Positions 25,303 through 33,529 of a stretch of 64,000 nt of DNA are shown here, in pieces. Position 1 is the stretch's first letter. Every line of letters begins with the position of its first letter. The stretch lies in the NCBI RefSeq assembly GCF_000262465.1, contig NZ_CM001489.1:1213781-1277780 (forward strand), given 5' to 3'. A model generated the notes under the pieces. That model saw only the letters and a program-made list of their open reading frames with translations, was not told the origin of the DNA and did no database searches. A program made the translations under genes and the position numbers. Origin of the DNA: Frankia sp. QA3. GTDB lineage: Bacteria > Actinomycetota > Actinomycetes > Frankiales > Frankiaceae.

Positions 25303-25475
25303 TGAAATCACCCCTGCTTGTCCGGAGGGATGAATCGGACGCAGAAGCCTCTGGATAAGCAGCTAGGTGGCAAGGTTGCTAGAAAGTCAGCCTGCGAGAC
25401 GGGCCAAGGGGGCAGGCACGCGGCCGGGACCAGCCGGGCAGGCGGGCAGGCGGGCAGGCGGACCAGGCGGGCGGC

Positions 25476-26636
25476 TCAGGGTGCGGTGGGGTCGTCGAGT
25501 CGCAGCGCGCGGCCGACGACCTCCTTCATGATCTCGCTGCTGCCGCCGAAGATCCGGGTGATCCGCACGTCGCGGTACATCCGGGCGATGGGGTACTCCT
25601 CCATCCAGCCGTAGCCGCCGTGCAGCTGCACCCCGGCGTCGACCGCGTCGAACTCCAGCTCCGTGGCGAGCAGCTTGGCCGCGGCCGCGTCCTCGGGGGT
25701 GAGGGTGCCGGCGATCCTGGCCTGCACGCAGCCGTCCACGAGCGCCTGGACGGCGAGCGTGCGGGCATGCAGGGCCGCCAGGACGAACCGGGTGTTCTGG
25801 AAGCTGCCGATCGTGGTGGCGAACGCCGTGCGGCTGCGGACGTACTTCCTGGTCAGCTCCTGGGCCCGTCGGGCGCTCGCGACGCTGCCGACGGCGATGG
25901 ACAGCCGCTCGGCCGCCAGGTTGCGCATCAGGTAGTGCAGCCCGCGATGCTCCTCGCCGAGCAGGTTGGCCGCCGGCACCCGGGCGTCGTCGAAGAACAG
26001 CTCGGCGGTGTCCTGCGCGCGCAGGCCGACCTTGTCGAGCTTGCGGCCGCGGGCGAAGCCGGGGGTGGCGCGTTCCACCGCGAGCAGGCTGAGCGAGCCC
26101 CGCCCGGCGCCCGGGTCCGTCTTGACCGCCACGACCACGAGGTCGGCGAGCAGGCCGTTGCTGATGAAGGTCTTGGCGCCGTTGACGACGAAGTGGTCGC
26201 CGTCGCGCAGGGCGGTCGTGCGGATGCCGCGCAGGTCGCTGCCGGCGCCGGGCTCGCTCATCGCGATGGCGGTGACGGTCTCGCCGGAGCAGTAGCCGGG
26301 CAGCCAGCGCGCCTTCTGCGCGTCATCGGTCAGGCCGACCAGGTAGGGGGCGAGCAGCTCGTTGTGCAGCGACAGCCCGAGCCCGGTGATGCCGCCGAAC
26401 GCCAGCTCCTCGGTGACGATCACGTCGAAGCGGGGGTCGCTCAGCCCGGCGCCGCCATACTGCTCGGGCACGGTGAGCCCGAGCAGGCCCATCTCGCCGG
26501 CCCGGCGCCAGGCGCTGCGGTCGACGACGCCGGCGCGCTCCCACTCCTCGTGGTGCGGCTGGCATTCCTTGGTGACGAAGGTCCGCACGAGCTCGCGGAA
26601 CTCCTCGTGTTCGGCCTCGAAGAGCGTGCGTTGCAT
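25476..26636 (-). CDS. Acyl-CoA dehydrogenase
   Basis: A 386-residue FAD-dependent acyl-CoA dehydrogenase. EQYGGAGLSD, AMSEPGAGSDLRG and GAKTFISNG mark the FAD and substrate sites, and HGGYGWMEEYPIARMYRD the C-terminal helices. The position used by medium-chain enzymes reads IFGGSS, so the catalytic glutamate is more likely in AAERLSIA, as in isovaleryl-CoA and long-chain dehydrogenases. ATG 26636 follows GGAG at nine bases. It introduces a double bond next to the thioester and passes electrons to ETF. It ends a minus-strand run that begins near 31266. Confidence 0.92.
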   Translation of the reverse strand: MQRTLFEAEHEEFRELVRTFVTKECQPHHEEWERAGVVDRSAWRRAGEMGLLGLTVPEQYGGAGLSDPRFDVIVTEELAFGGITGLGLSLHNELLAPYLVGLTDDAQKARWLPGYCSGETVTAIAMSEPGAGSDLRGIRTTALRDGDHFVVNGAKTFISNGLLADLVVVAVKTDPGAGRGSLSLLAVERATPGFARGRKLDKVGLRAQDTAELFFDDARVPAANLLGEEHRGLHYLMRNLAAERLSIAVGSVASARRAQELTRKYVRSRTAFATTIGSFQNTRFVLAALHARTLAVQALVDGCVQARIAGTLTPEDAAAAKLLATELEFDAVDAGVQLHGGYGWMEEYPIARMYRDVRITRIFGGSSEIMKEVVGRALRLDDPTAP

Positions 26637-26670
26637 GACGGCGGCTCCTGTCTGTGCTCGTCGGGGCCTG

Positions 26671-26747
26671 CTAGCTCCTCGCGGACTGGCTAGCTCCTCG
26701 CGGGGCTGGTTGGTCGTCGCGGGGCTGGTTGCTCCTCGCGGGACGGG
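26671..26747. repeat. Four degenerate 19-20-bp tandem repeats, intergenic
   Basis: Units related to TAGCTCCTCGCGGGGCTGG recur four times between the dehydrogenase start and the end of the LLM oxidoreductase gene upstream, filling most of the 149-base gap. Older divergence is evident. Confidence 0.75.
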
Positions 26748-26785
26748 CGACTTCGCGCGAGAGTGGTCGCCGCTGGCGGGGCGGG

Positions 26786-27934
26786 TCAGCCGGCGGCCGC
26801 GCCCCCTGCGGCGGCGAAGGCAGGTGCGGTGGTCGGACGGTCGCGCAGGGCACCCCAGGCGGCGGCCATGGCAGTGGCCTCGGCGGGGGAGGCGCCGTGG
26901 ACCAGCACCTCGTCGGCGCCCGCGGCCCGGTAGTCCGCCGCCCGGCGCGCACACGCGGCGCTGGACCCGATCGCCGCGCCGGTGTCGAACCATTTCGCGG
27001 GGATCAGCTCGGCGGAGTCGACCAGCCGGTCGCGGGTGACGGCGGTGTCCGCGATGCCGCGCCCAGTCAGGGTGGGATGGGCCCGTAGCCGGTCGAGCAC
27101 CGCCGGGTCCCAGCCGTTGCGTTCGACCAGCAGCTCCCCGAGGCCGCGGACCTGGAAGTAGCTGACCGCCCGTGCCCGCACGGCCAGGTCCGCCCGGTCG
27201 GGCGGCAGGTCGGGCGCGGCGACGAGGGTGGTGATGACGCGGACCGAGGCGGGATCGCGCCCGGCCCGCTCCGCGGCGCCGCGCACCGCCGCGACCGAGG
27301 CGGCCACCGCGTCGACGGTGAGGAACGGGTGCAGGATGACGCCGTCGAACACGCGCCCGGCGAGGTCGAGCCCGCGTGGCCCGATGGTGCCGAGGACGAC
27401 CGGCGGGGCGCCGTGCGGGGGCAGGTCGGAGAAGCGCATCCCGCGGAACGACCCCGCCGCGCCCTCCTCCCGGATCGCCTCACCCGTCCACAGCCGCCGC
27501 AGCACGCCCACCAGGTGTTCCAGGCCGCGCAGCGTCGGCGGGGGGACGCCGAGCGAGGGTGCCAGCGCCCCCAGTCCCCGGCCGAGCCCGAGGATGAACC
27601 GGCCGCCGCTCATCGTGTGCGCGGTCGCCGCCAGCGCGGCGATGGTGAGCGGATGCCGGGTGCCCTGATGGATCACGGCGGTCCCGACGCGACACCGGTC
27701 GGTCGTTGCGGCGAGCGCCCCGCAGACCACCCCGGCCTCCTTGAGGTCGAGCCGCTCGCTGACGTAGACCGCGCCGAACCCGGCCCGCTCGGCGTCGCGC
27801 GCCTCCCGAATGGCGCGGCCGGGATCGCTCGCCCGCCCCGGTAACACGTACACGCTGAGGTCGTCGTGCAGGCCGGGGGCGTCGTGCAGGCCGGGGGCGT
27901 CGTGCACGCCATCGCTGTGGTCGGCGGATGTCAC
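26786..27934 (-). CDS. LLM-class F420-dependent oxidoreductase
   Basis: A 382-residue luciferase-like monooxygenase-fold protein of the F420-dependent group. LSVYVLPGRASDPGRA starts the barrel, and FGAVYVSERLDLKEAGV, GTAVIHQGTRHPLTIAALAAT and GRFILGLGRG are typical of this class. It carries two GLHDAP hexapeptides from 18-bp repeats near its N-terminus. GTG 27934 overlaps the stop of the preceding small gene (GTGA). It may reduce or oxygenate a ring or double bond using F420; a flavin cofactor cannot be excluded. A second, distantly related LLM protein is at 41432. Confidence 0.85.
   Translation of the reverse strand: MTSADHSDGVHDAPGLHDAPGLHDDLSVYVLPGRASDPGRAIREARDAERAGFGAVYVSERLDLKEAGVVCGALAATTDRCRVGTAVIHQGTRHPLTIAALAATAHTMSGGRFILGLGRGLGALAPSLGVPPPTLRGLEHLVGVLRRLWTGEAIREEGAAGSFRGMRFSDLPPHGAPPVVLGTIGPRGLDLAGRVFDGVILHPFLTVDAVAASVAAVRGAAERAGRDPASVRVITTLVAAPDLPPDRADLAVRARAVSYFQVRGLGELLVERNGWDPAVLDRLRAHPTLTGRGIADTAVTRDRLVDSAELIPAKWFDTGAAIGSSAACARRAADYRAAGADEVLVHGASPAEATAMAAAWGALRDRPTTAPAFAAAGGAAAG
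27863..27910. repeat. 18-bp tandem repeats at the LLM gene start
   Basis: GTCGTGCAGGCCGGGGGC occurs twice exactly plus a partial copy and encodes GLHDAP within the first 25 residues of the LLM oxidoreductase. Confidence 0.9.
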
Positions 27935-28284
27935 GGTTCGACTCCCTCGGCTTCGGTCGGATCGGTCGACGGGGAGGCAGTCGGGGCGCCCTGGAGCTCG
28001 TCGGGGAACAGCGCGTCGGTGTGGCCGACGTAGCCCAGAGCGAGGAACAGGTACATCTGGGCCGTCTCCAGCGCCCGCTCGATCGCCGGCGAGAGGGCGG
28101 CCTCCCGCTCCCGGGCCAGGTGGGCGTGCACCGCGAGCAGGCGGGCGCGCTGCCGCTCGACATCGGCGCCCAGCCCCGATCCGGCCCCCGTTCCCAGCTG
28201 CGGTCCGGTACCCAGCTCCGGCTCGGGGGGCGGGAGTGGGCCGAGATCTGTGCGGGTCCGTGTTCCCTGCACCACGCCGGCCAT
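27931..28284 (-). CDS. Small helical protein between PaaK-like and LLM genes
   Basis: A 117-residue protein of unknown family. A Pro/Gly-rich N-terminal third (ELGTGPQLGTGAGSGLGA) is followed by an amphipathic helical segment (RARLLAVHAHLAREREAALSPAIERALETAQMYLFLAL) described here by its ends, and an acidic tail. It starts three bases after the PaaK-like stop and overlaps the LLM start by GTGA, so it is cotranslated with both. It might be an accessory or stabilising subunit; there is no direct evidence. Confidence 0.6.
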   Translation of the reverse strand: MAGVVQGTRTRTDLGPLPPPEPELGTGPQLGTGAGSGLGADVERQRARLLAVHAHLAREREAALSPAIERALETAQMYLFLALGYVGHTDALFPDELQGAPTASPSTDPTEAEGVEP

Positions 28285-28287
28285 GGT

Positions 28288-29670
28288 TCAGCGCCTCTCT
28301 CGGGTGGTGGCGGCTCGTGCGCCCGGCTCGCGGGCGTCGAAGATCCGTCGGGTCTTCAGCTCGTAGCGCGGCAGCGTCCCGGCGTGGACGATCTCGGTCT
28401 CCAGCCGGACGCCGAGGTTGTCGCGCAGGTGGGCGGACAGCCGCGCGGCCAGGTCGGCCAGCGCGCCGACCCCCGCCGCGGCTTCGGCCCGGACCAGCAT
28501 CCGATCCATGCCGTCGCGGCGGGACAGGTGCAGCTCGTAGTGGTGCGTCAGGCCCGGGACCTCGCTGATCAGGTTCTCCACCGCGGTCGGGTACACGTTG
28601 ACCCCGCGGATGGTGACCATGAAGTCGGATCGGCCGAGCACGACGCCGGGGAAGTGCTTCCACGTCCACCCGCAGCCGTGGTCGGGACGGTCGTCGATGC
28701 GGACGAGGTCGTGCGTGCGGTACTTGATGAACGGCTGCACGAGGTGGGTGTAGCTGGTGACGACGTGCTCGCCGACCCCGCCGGCCTCGGTGACCGGCTC
28801 GCCCGAGGCGGGGTCCACCGAGTACGAGTGGCAGACGTCCTCGATCGCGTGCACCCCGCCGGCCCACACGTCGCACGACTGGCCGATGAACAGCGCCTCC
28901 CCGATGCCGTAGGCGTCGTGGATCCGCTCGGCGCCCCAGGCCTCGGTGAGCCGGGCGCGGATGCGCGGCACCGACAGCCCCGCCTCGCCGCCGCCGGCCA
29001 GGATGCGCACCCCGGCGCGGCGCAGGTCGAGGCCCTCGCGCTCGGCGATCTCGGCCAGGTGCAGCAGGTAGGTGGGGGTGCCGCAGACGATGGCGGGGCG
29101 GCGTTCGAGGATGTGGCGGACCCGCTGCTCCCCGGTGGAGCCCCCGCCGGAGACGATGGTCAGGCCGAGGTTGCGCGCCCCCCAGTAGTAGGTCCACAGC
29201 CCGACCCACATGCCGAAGTCGAAGCAGAAGTAGATCGAGTCCCGCGGTCGGGCACCCTGGCTCCACAGGCCGTAGCAGAGCTGGGTGCCCGCCTTGTGCA
29301 TCTCGAACTGGCTGAAGGCCTCGTGCAGGAACCGGCCCGTGGTGCCCGTGGTGTGGAAGTACTGCTGCCAGTGCTCCGGGCCGAGCGCCAGACCGCCGAA
29401 CCCCGACTCCGAACTCTCCTGGTCGCGGACGTAGTCGGGCTTGTCGGTGAACGGCAGCCGGTGGTGGTAGTCGTCCCAGGTGCGGATGTCGGCGGGCTTC
29501 ACCCCGGCGGCGTCGTAGATCCGCCGGTGCAGCGGGGAGTGGTCGTAGGCCCAGCCGACCAGATGGCGGATCCGGGCGAGGTGCAGCGCGTCGAGCCGTT
29601 CCCGATCGGCGGTCTGCGTCGCCCGGTTCCAGAACCGCTGGTCGACGGCGTTGGCTAACGCCCCTGCCAT
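28288..29670 (-). CDS. PaaK-like phenylacetate-CoA ligase family protein
   Basis: A 460-residue AMP-forming ligase of the PaaK group, which activates aromatic or related acids with CoA. TTGTTGRF is the ATP loop, AYGIGEALFIG the adenine region, and the C-terminal domain (RGVNVYPTAVENLI, PRYELKTRRIFD) is intact. The ATG at 29670 lies inside the end of the enoyl-CoA hydratase gene (16-base overlap). With PaaA-like, LLM and hydratase genes nearby it suggests a ring-containing acid, but sequence alone does not define the acid. Confidence 0.88.
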   Translation of the reverse strand: MAGALANAVDQRFWNRATQTADRERLDALHLARIRHLVGWAYDHSPLHRRIYDAAGVKPADIRTWDDYHHRLPFTDKPDYVRDQESSESGFGGLALGPEHWQQYFHTTGTTGRFLHEAFSQFEMHKAGTQLCYGLWSQGARPRDSIYFCFDFGMWVGLWTYYWGARNLGLTIVSGGGSTGEQRVRHILERRPAIVCGTPTYLLHLAEIAEREGLDLRRAGVRILAGGGEAGLSVPRIRARLTEAWGAERIHDAYGIGEALFIGQSCDVWAGGVHAIEDVCHSYSVDPASGEPVTEAGGVGEHVVTSYTHLVQPFIKYRTHDLVRIDDRPDHGCGWTWKHFPGVVLGRSDFMVTIRGVNVYPTAVENLISEVPGLTHHYELHLSRRDGMDRMLVRAEAAAGVGALADLAARLSAHLRDNLGVRLETEIVHAGTLPRYELKTRRIFDAREPGARAATTRERR

Positions 29671-30449
29671 TGCGCGGCCCGCTTCTCGATGAACGCGGCG
29701 GCACCCTCGCGGTGGTCCTCGGTGGTCTTGAGCACGCTCTGGCCGAGGCGTTCCAACCGGCGGCCGGTCTCGCCGTCGACGTCCGCGCAGGTGTTGAGCA
29801 CGAGCTTGGCCATGCCGAGGGCGAGCGGCGCCATCGCGGCGAGCCGGTCGGCCATCGCCCGGGCGGCGTCGAGCGCCGTCCCCGCCGGGACGACCTCGGT
29901 GACCAGGCCGATCTGCAACGCGACGTCGGGACGCAGGGTGCCACCGAGCATGACCAGCTCCTTGGCCCGGCCCCGCCCCACGTACGTGACGAGCCGCGAA
30001 CACCCCCCCGACCCGGGGATGAGGCCGACCTTCGCCTCCGGCATGACGAACCGGGCGTTCTCGCCGGCCACCCGGAAGTCGCAGGACAGCGCCAGCTCGA
30101 ACCCGCCGCCGGCGGCCACCCCGTCGACGGCGGCGATCACCGGGATCTCCATCGCCTCGATCGTGTCGAAGACCTCGTGGATGCGTCGGGCGTGCGCCCG
30201 GAACCCGCGGGTGCCCAGCGCCGTGAGGTCGCCCATGCCCCCGACGTCCTCGCCGGCGGAGAACGCGCGCCCACCCGCGCCGGTGATGACCAGGACGCGC
30301 ACTCCCGGGTCGAGCGCGGTGTCCTCCACGGCGTCGCGCAGCTCCTGGCGCATCGCCGCGTGCCAGGAGTTCATCCGGTCCGGCCGGTTCAGCGTGAGCA
30401 CCCGCACGCCGCGGGGCTCGTCGTCCAGGGTGATGTACTCGTGCCCCAT
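29655..30449 (-). CDS. Enoyl-CoA hydratase/isomerase
   Basis: A 264-residue crotonase. The oxyanion-hole segment is AFSAGEDVGGM, and both hydratase glutamates are present, one in GGGFELALSCDF and one in MPEAKVGLIPGSGG, so true hydratase chemistry is plausible. The start overlaps the MaoC stop (TGATG) and the end overlaps the PaaK-like gene by 16 bases, so the run is tightly coupled. It would hydrate a 2-enoyl-CoA of the pathway. Confidence 0.92.
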   Translation of the reverse strand: MGHEYITLDDEPRGVRVLTLNRPDRMNSWHAAMRQELRDAVEDTALDPGVRVLVITGAGGRAFSAGEDVGGMGDLTALGTRGFRAHARRIHEVFDTIEAMEIPVIAAVDGVAAGGGFELALSCDFRVAGENARFVMPEAKVGLIPGSGGCSRLVTYVGRGRAKELVMLGGTLRPDVALQIGLVTEVVPAGTALDAARAMADRLAAMAPLALGMAKLVLNTCADVDGETGRRLERLGQSVLKTTEDHREGAAAFIEKRAAQWQGR

Positions 30450-30877
30450 CAGCGCGTCCCCGCAGCCTCGGCCGCCGTCCCCGGCCGCCCCGTCTCCAGG
30501 CGTACCGTCGCCGCCACCGTGCCGTCGGCCTTGCGCACCTCGACGCCGTCGGCGGTGGGCACGACGGTCAGCTCGTCGCCGGGGAAGACCGGCGCGGACA
30601 GCCGGGCCTTGGCGGAGCGCAGGGCCTGGGGGCCGAGCTGCTCGACCACGGCGTCCAGCGCCAGCGTCACGGTGAGCGGGCCGTGCGCGATCACCGAGGG
30701 CAGGCCGGAAGCGCGGGCGAACTCGTCGTCGACGTGGACCGGGTTGAAATCGCCCACCGCGCCGGCGTAGCGGGCGATCTGCACGCGGGTCACGGGCCCG
30801 CGCGTGCGCTCGTCGAGGGTCACGCGCTCATCGGTGGTCACGTTCTCGTCGGCGGTCACGTTCTCGTCCAGGGTCAC
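30449..30877 (-). CDS. MaoC-like dehydratase (hydratase 2 domain)
   Basis: A 142-residue hot-dog-fold hydratase. YAGAVGDFNPVHVDDEFARA contains the hydratase-2 signature with the catalytic Asp and His. Together with the adjacent FAS1-like gene it probably forms a heterodimeric R-specific enoyl-CoA hydratase. The first 24 residues are four VTLDEN-like hexapeptides, each beginning with an in-frame GTG. The first GTG overlaps the upstream stop (GTGA). Four candidate starts therefore exist and the true one is not decidable by eye. Confidence 0.88.
   Translation of the reverse strand: MTLDENVTADENVTTDERVTLDERTRGPVTRVQIARYAGAVGDFNPVHVDDEFARASGLPSVIAHGPLTVTLALDAVVEQLGPQALRSAKARLSAPVFPGDELTVVPTADGVEVRKADGTVAATVRLETGRPGTAAEAAGTR
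30806..30877. repeat. Four 18-bp tandem repeats, each with a GTG start
   Basis: The plus-strand units GCGCTCGTCGAGGGTCAC, GCGCTCATCGGTGGTCAC, GTTCTCGTCGGCGGTCAC and GTTCTCGTCCAGGGTCAC each encode VT-x-DE-(N/R) on the minus strand. The array starts at the GTGA junction between the two MaoC-type genes. Confidence 0.94.
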
Positions 30878-31266
30878 TTGCTGCTCCCGCGCTCGATGAA
30901 GGTGACGGTCTGGCGCTGCACGAGGTCGCCGGCCGCGTCGGTGAACTCCGCGGCGAGCAGGCCGAACTGGTTGGCGCCCTTGCGGAAGACGTCCTCCACG
31001 GTGACCCGCACGTGCACCCGCTCGCCGGGGGTGAAGGGCCGGCGCCAGTCGTAGTCGATGCCGGCGAGCAGCGCGCGGGACAGGTCGAGGCCGAGGCCGT
31101 CGACGGCGGTCGACTCGCCGCCGACCGCCGCCCCGAAGTAGGGCACGAGGGTGGCCGTCGCCGTGCCCGCGGGGCTGCCGACGGCCCGGGCCAGCGCGGC
31201 GAGTACGTCGGGGGAGACCGTGAGGTCGTCCTCCACCAGGGTTCTGCCCTTGGCGCTTTCGTCCAT
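30874..31266 (-). CDS. MaoC N-terminal (FAS1-like) dehydratase domain protein
   Basis: A 130-residue hot-dog-fold protein of the FAS1-like dehydratase group, which lacks the catalytic pair and acts as the partner of a MaoC hydratase. VPYFGAAVGGESTAVDG and FTPGERVHVRVTVEDVFRKG are typical. GGAGG lies six bases before ATG 31266. It is the first gene of the minus-strand run MaoC - hydratase - PaaK-like - small - LLM. Site E lies about 200 bases upstream, facing the other way. Confidence 0.84.
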   Translation of the reverse strand: MDESAKGRTLVEDDLTVSPDVLAALARAVGSPAGTATATLVPYFGAAVGGESTAVDGLGLDLSRALLAGIDYDWRRPFTPGERVHVRVTVEDVFRKGANQFGLLAAEFTDAAGDLVQRQTVTFIERGSSK

Positions 31267-31454
31267 CTCGACCTCCGTCGAAACTGTCCGCGGCCCGTGG
31301 GCGCGGCGGGGGACGTGGCTGGTCCACGGGCCGGGGCGGACATGGGAGCGGACCGCCGGTGGGGCGGTTCGCGGGGGTTGGGCCGTGGCGTGGGTCACGT
31401 CGGGACTGAGCCGACCGTCCCCCATCGCGGGGCTCGCAGTCAAGAGTTTATTTG

Positions 31455-31497
31455 ACCGACGCGATGGTTGACTAAAATGCTGCGATGATCCTACGGT
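31455..31497 (+). promoter_or_regulatory. Promoter with related operator (site E)
   Basis: CCGACGCGATGGTTGACT ends in the -35 box TTGACT (31468-31473); the -10 box TACGGT is at 31492-31497 after 18 bases. The operator matches the others well in its right half and at about eight or nine of the 13 bases before TTGAC. It drives the SDR gene at 31581 through the repeat leader at 31536-31586. Confidence 0.6.
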
Positions 31498-31535
31498 CGG
31501 GTCGGCACCGCGCTCGGAAGCGGTTCCGGCACAGG

Positions 31536-31586
31536 AGGGATCGGCGATGAGCAGGGATCGGCGATGAGCAGGGATCGGCGATGAGC
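31536..31586. repeat. Three exact 17-bp tandem repeats carrying a start codon
   Basis: AGGGATCGGCGATGAGC occurs at 31536, 31553 and 31570 with no mismatch. Each unit contains an AGGGA element and an ATG seven bases later. Only the third ATG (31581) opens the SDR gene; the first two open six-codon frames. Confidence 0.95.
31547..31584 (+). other. Two chained six-codon minicistrons MSRDRR
   Basis: ATG 31547 has the best ribosome-binding site (AGGAGGGA, seven bases away) but encodes only MSRDRR before TGA, which overlaps ATG 31564. That frame also encodes MSRDRR and its TGA overlaps ATG 31581 of the SDR gene. Ribosomes would have to stop and restart twice, or bind directly at the third unit. 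Confidence 0.6.
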
Positions 31587-32411
31587 ATCGTGCGGGAGTC
31601 GGGCCGGCGGCCGCCGGGCGGTGCCGCGGCGGACGCGCCCTCGGCGCGCAACCCGTTCGACCTGACCGGTCACGTCAGCGTGGTGACCGGCGGCAACGGC
31701 GGGATCGGGCTGGGCATCGCGGGCGGGCTGGCCGCCGCCGGCGCCCACGTCTGCGTCTGGGGGACCAACCCGGCCAAGAACGCCGCCGCCGTCGCGCGCA
31801 TCGCCGCGGCGGGCGGGCTGGCCACCGGCCATCTCTGCGACGTCGGTGACGAGGACCAGGTGGTCGCGACGATGGCCGAGGTCGCCGCGTCGTTCGGCCG
31901 GCTGGACTCCTGCTTCGTCAACGCCGGTGTCGCGTCCCAGTTCCACCCGCTGCTGGAGACGTCGCTCGCCGAGTTCCGCGAGGTGACGCGGGTCGACCTC
32001 GACGGGGCATTCGTGACCCTGCGGGAGGCGGCCCGCGCGATGGTGCGCTTCGGCAACGGGGGGAGCCTCGTCGCCACCGCCAGCCTCGCGGTCCTGCAGG
32101 GGCAGGCCCGCGCCTACTCCTACGGCGCCAGCAAGGCCGGGCTGACCGCCATGATCCGGGCGGCCGCGGTGGAGCTGGCGCGCCACGGCATCCGGGCGAA
32201 CGCCATCCTGCCCGGCTGGACGGACTCGCCCATGACCCACCAGGGCCTGCACGACGAACGGTTCACCGAGCGGGTGCTGCCGCGCATGCCCGTGCGCCGC
32301 TGGGGCCGCCCGGAGGACTTCGCCGGCATCGCCGTCTACCTCGCCTCGCCCGCGTCCGTCTTCCACACCGGCGACAGCATCCTGCTCGACGGCGGCTACG
32401 CCGCCTTCTGA
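31581..32411 (+). CDS. SDR-family oxidoreductase
   Basis: A 276-residue short-chain dehydrogenase. TGGNGGIG binds the cofactor (about residue 36-43), VNAG replaces NNAG, TASLA holds the serine, and YGASK the Tyr-Lys pair. The C-terminus ILLDGGYAAF is typical. ATG 31581 is the third of three repeated starts and the only one that gives a full protein. It is followed 75 bases later by a second, distinct SDR gene in the same direction, so both probably act on hydroxy intermediates of the same route. Confidence 0.9.
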   Translation: MSIVRESGRRPPGGAAADAPSARNPFDLTGHVSVVTGGNGGIGLGIAGGLAAAGAHVCVWGTNPAKNAAAVARIAAAGGLATGHLCDVGDEDQVVATMAEVAASFGRLDSCFVNAGVASQFHPLLETSLAEFREVTRVDLDGAFVTLREAARAMVRFGNGGSLVATASLAVLQGQARAYSYGASKAGLTAMIRAAAVELARHGIRANAILPGWTDSPMTHQGLHDERFTERVLPRMPVRRWGRPEDFAGIAVYLASPASVFHTGDSILLDGGYAAF

Positions 32412-32485
32412 CCGCGACCCGTGCACCGACCGCGACCCCACCGCGGCCCGCGAACTGACCCCGACCCGCGAAGGAGATCGAGGCA

Positions 32486-33247
32486 ATGAACATCTCAGGC
32501 AGCATCGCTCTGGTTACCGGCGGCGCGTCCGGACTCGGCCTCGCCACGGCGCGGCGCCTGCTGGCGGCCGGGGCGAGGGTCGTGCTGCTCGACCTGCCCA
32601 GCTCGGCCGGGGAGGCCGTGGCCAAGGAACTCGGCGACGACGCCCGGTTCGTCGCGGCGGACGTCACCAGCCCCGAGGAGGTCGGGGTGGCGCTGGACGC
32701 CGCCGAGGCCCTCGGTCCGCTGCGGGCCGTGGTCAACTGCGCCGGCACCGGCAACGCGATCCGGGTGCTGGGGCGGGGCGGCGTGTTCCCGCTGGAGGCC
32801 TTCACGAAGGTCGTCCACGTCAACCTGGTGGGGACGTTCAACGTCATCCGGCTCGCCGCCGAGCGGATCGCCACGGTCGAACCGGTCGACGGCGACCGCG
32901 GCGTCATCGTCAACACCGCCTCGGTCGCCGCGTTCGAGGGGCAGATCGGGCAGGCCGCCTACTCGGCGTCCAAGGGCGGCGTCGCCGCCATGACGCTGCC
33001 CATCGCCCGCGACCTCGCCGACCGGGCGATCCGGGTGGTCACCATCGCGCCGGGCCTGTTCGAGACGCCGATGCTCGGCGGACTGTCCGAGCAGGCCCGG
33101 GAGTCGCTGGGGCGGCAGGTCCCGCATCCGAGCCGGCTGGGCGACCCGGACGAGTACGCGGCGCTCGTCGAGCACGTCGTGGCCAACCCGATGCTCAACG
33201 GGGAGGTGATCCGCCTCGACGGCGCGATCCGCATGTCTCCCCGCTGA
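32486..33247 (+). CDS. SDR, 3-hydroxyacyl-CoA dehydrogenase type 2-like
   Basis: A 253-residue short-chain dehydrogenase resembling the HSD17B10/type 2 3-hydroxyacyl-CoA dehydrogenases. TGGASGLG is at 12-19, NCAG near 86, the [18 protein letters not shown] segment is distinctive for this group, and YSASKGG holds Tyr and Lys. The C-terminus [12 protein letters not shown] also fits. AAGGAG lies nine bases before ATG 32486. It would oxidise a 3-hydroxyacyl-CoA with NAD, in parallel to the enzyme at 7080. Confidence 0.9.
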   Translation: MNISGSIALVTGGASGLGLATARRLLAAGARVVLLDLPSSAGEAVAKELGDDARFVAADVTSPEEVGVALDAAEALGPLRAVVNCAGTGNAIRVLGRGGVFPLEAFTKVVHVNLVGTFNVIRLAAERIATVEPVDGDRGVIVNTASVAAFEGQIGQAAYSASKGGVAAMTLPIARDLADRAIRVVTIAPGLFETPMLGGLSEQARESLGRQVPHPSRLGDPDEYAALVEHVVANPMLNGEVIRLDGAIRMSPR

Positions 33248-33529
33248 CGGTGCCCGGTCTGCCGGCCCGCCTCGCCGCCAGCTCCGATACCGGCCTGGAC
33301 ATCCTCGACGCCCGCTGTGCGCGGGGCGTCGCCTGGCGCCGTCTGCGGCTAGGATTCGCCCTGACGGGCAGGTGAGCGGGCGTTCGGTCAGCTCGCCCCG
33401 TTTCGTCTTCCATGGGGGATACGGACGCCGGCCGGGACGGTGCGGCGGTCCCGTGGGCAGGGCGCCCGGGGCGTCGTCGTCGACGACGTGCAACCGCGTG
33501 CGCCCGCCGTGGACCAGAGGAGAGTGGTC

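Noticed and set aside
26786..29944. A single 1052-residue protein
   Set aside because: Only the last 382 codons are the LLM oxidoreductase. The upstream part is an Arg/Pro-rich shadow of the PaaK-like gene, which has its own supported frame.
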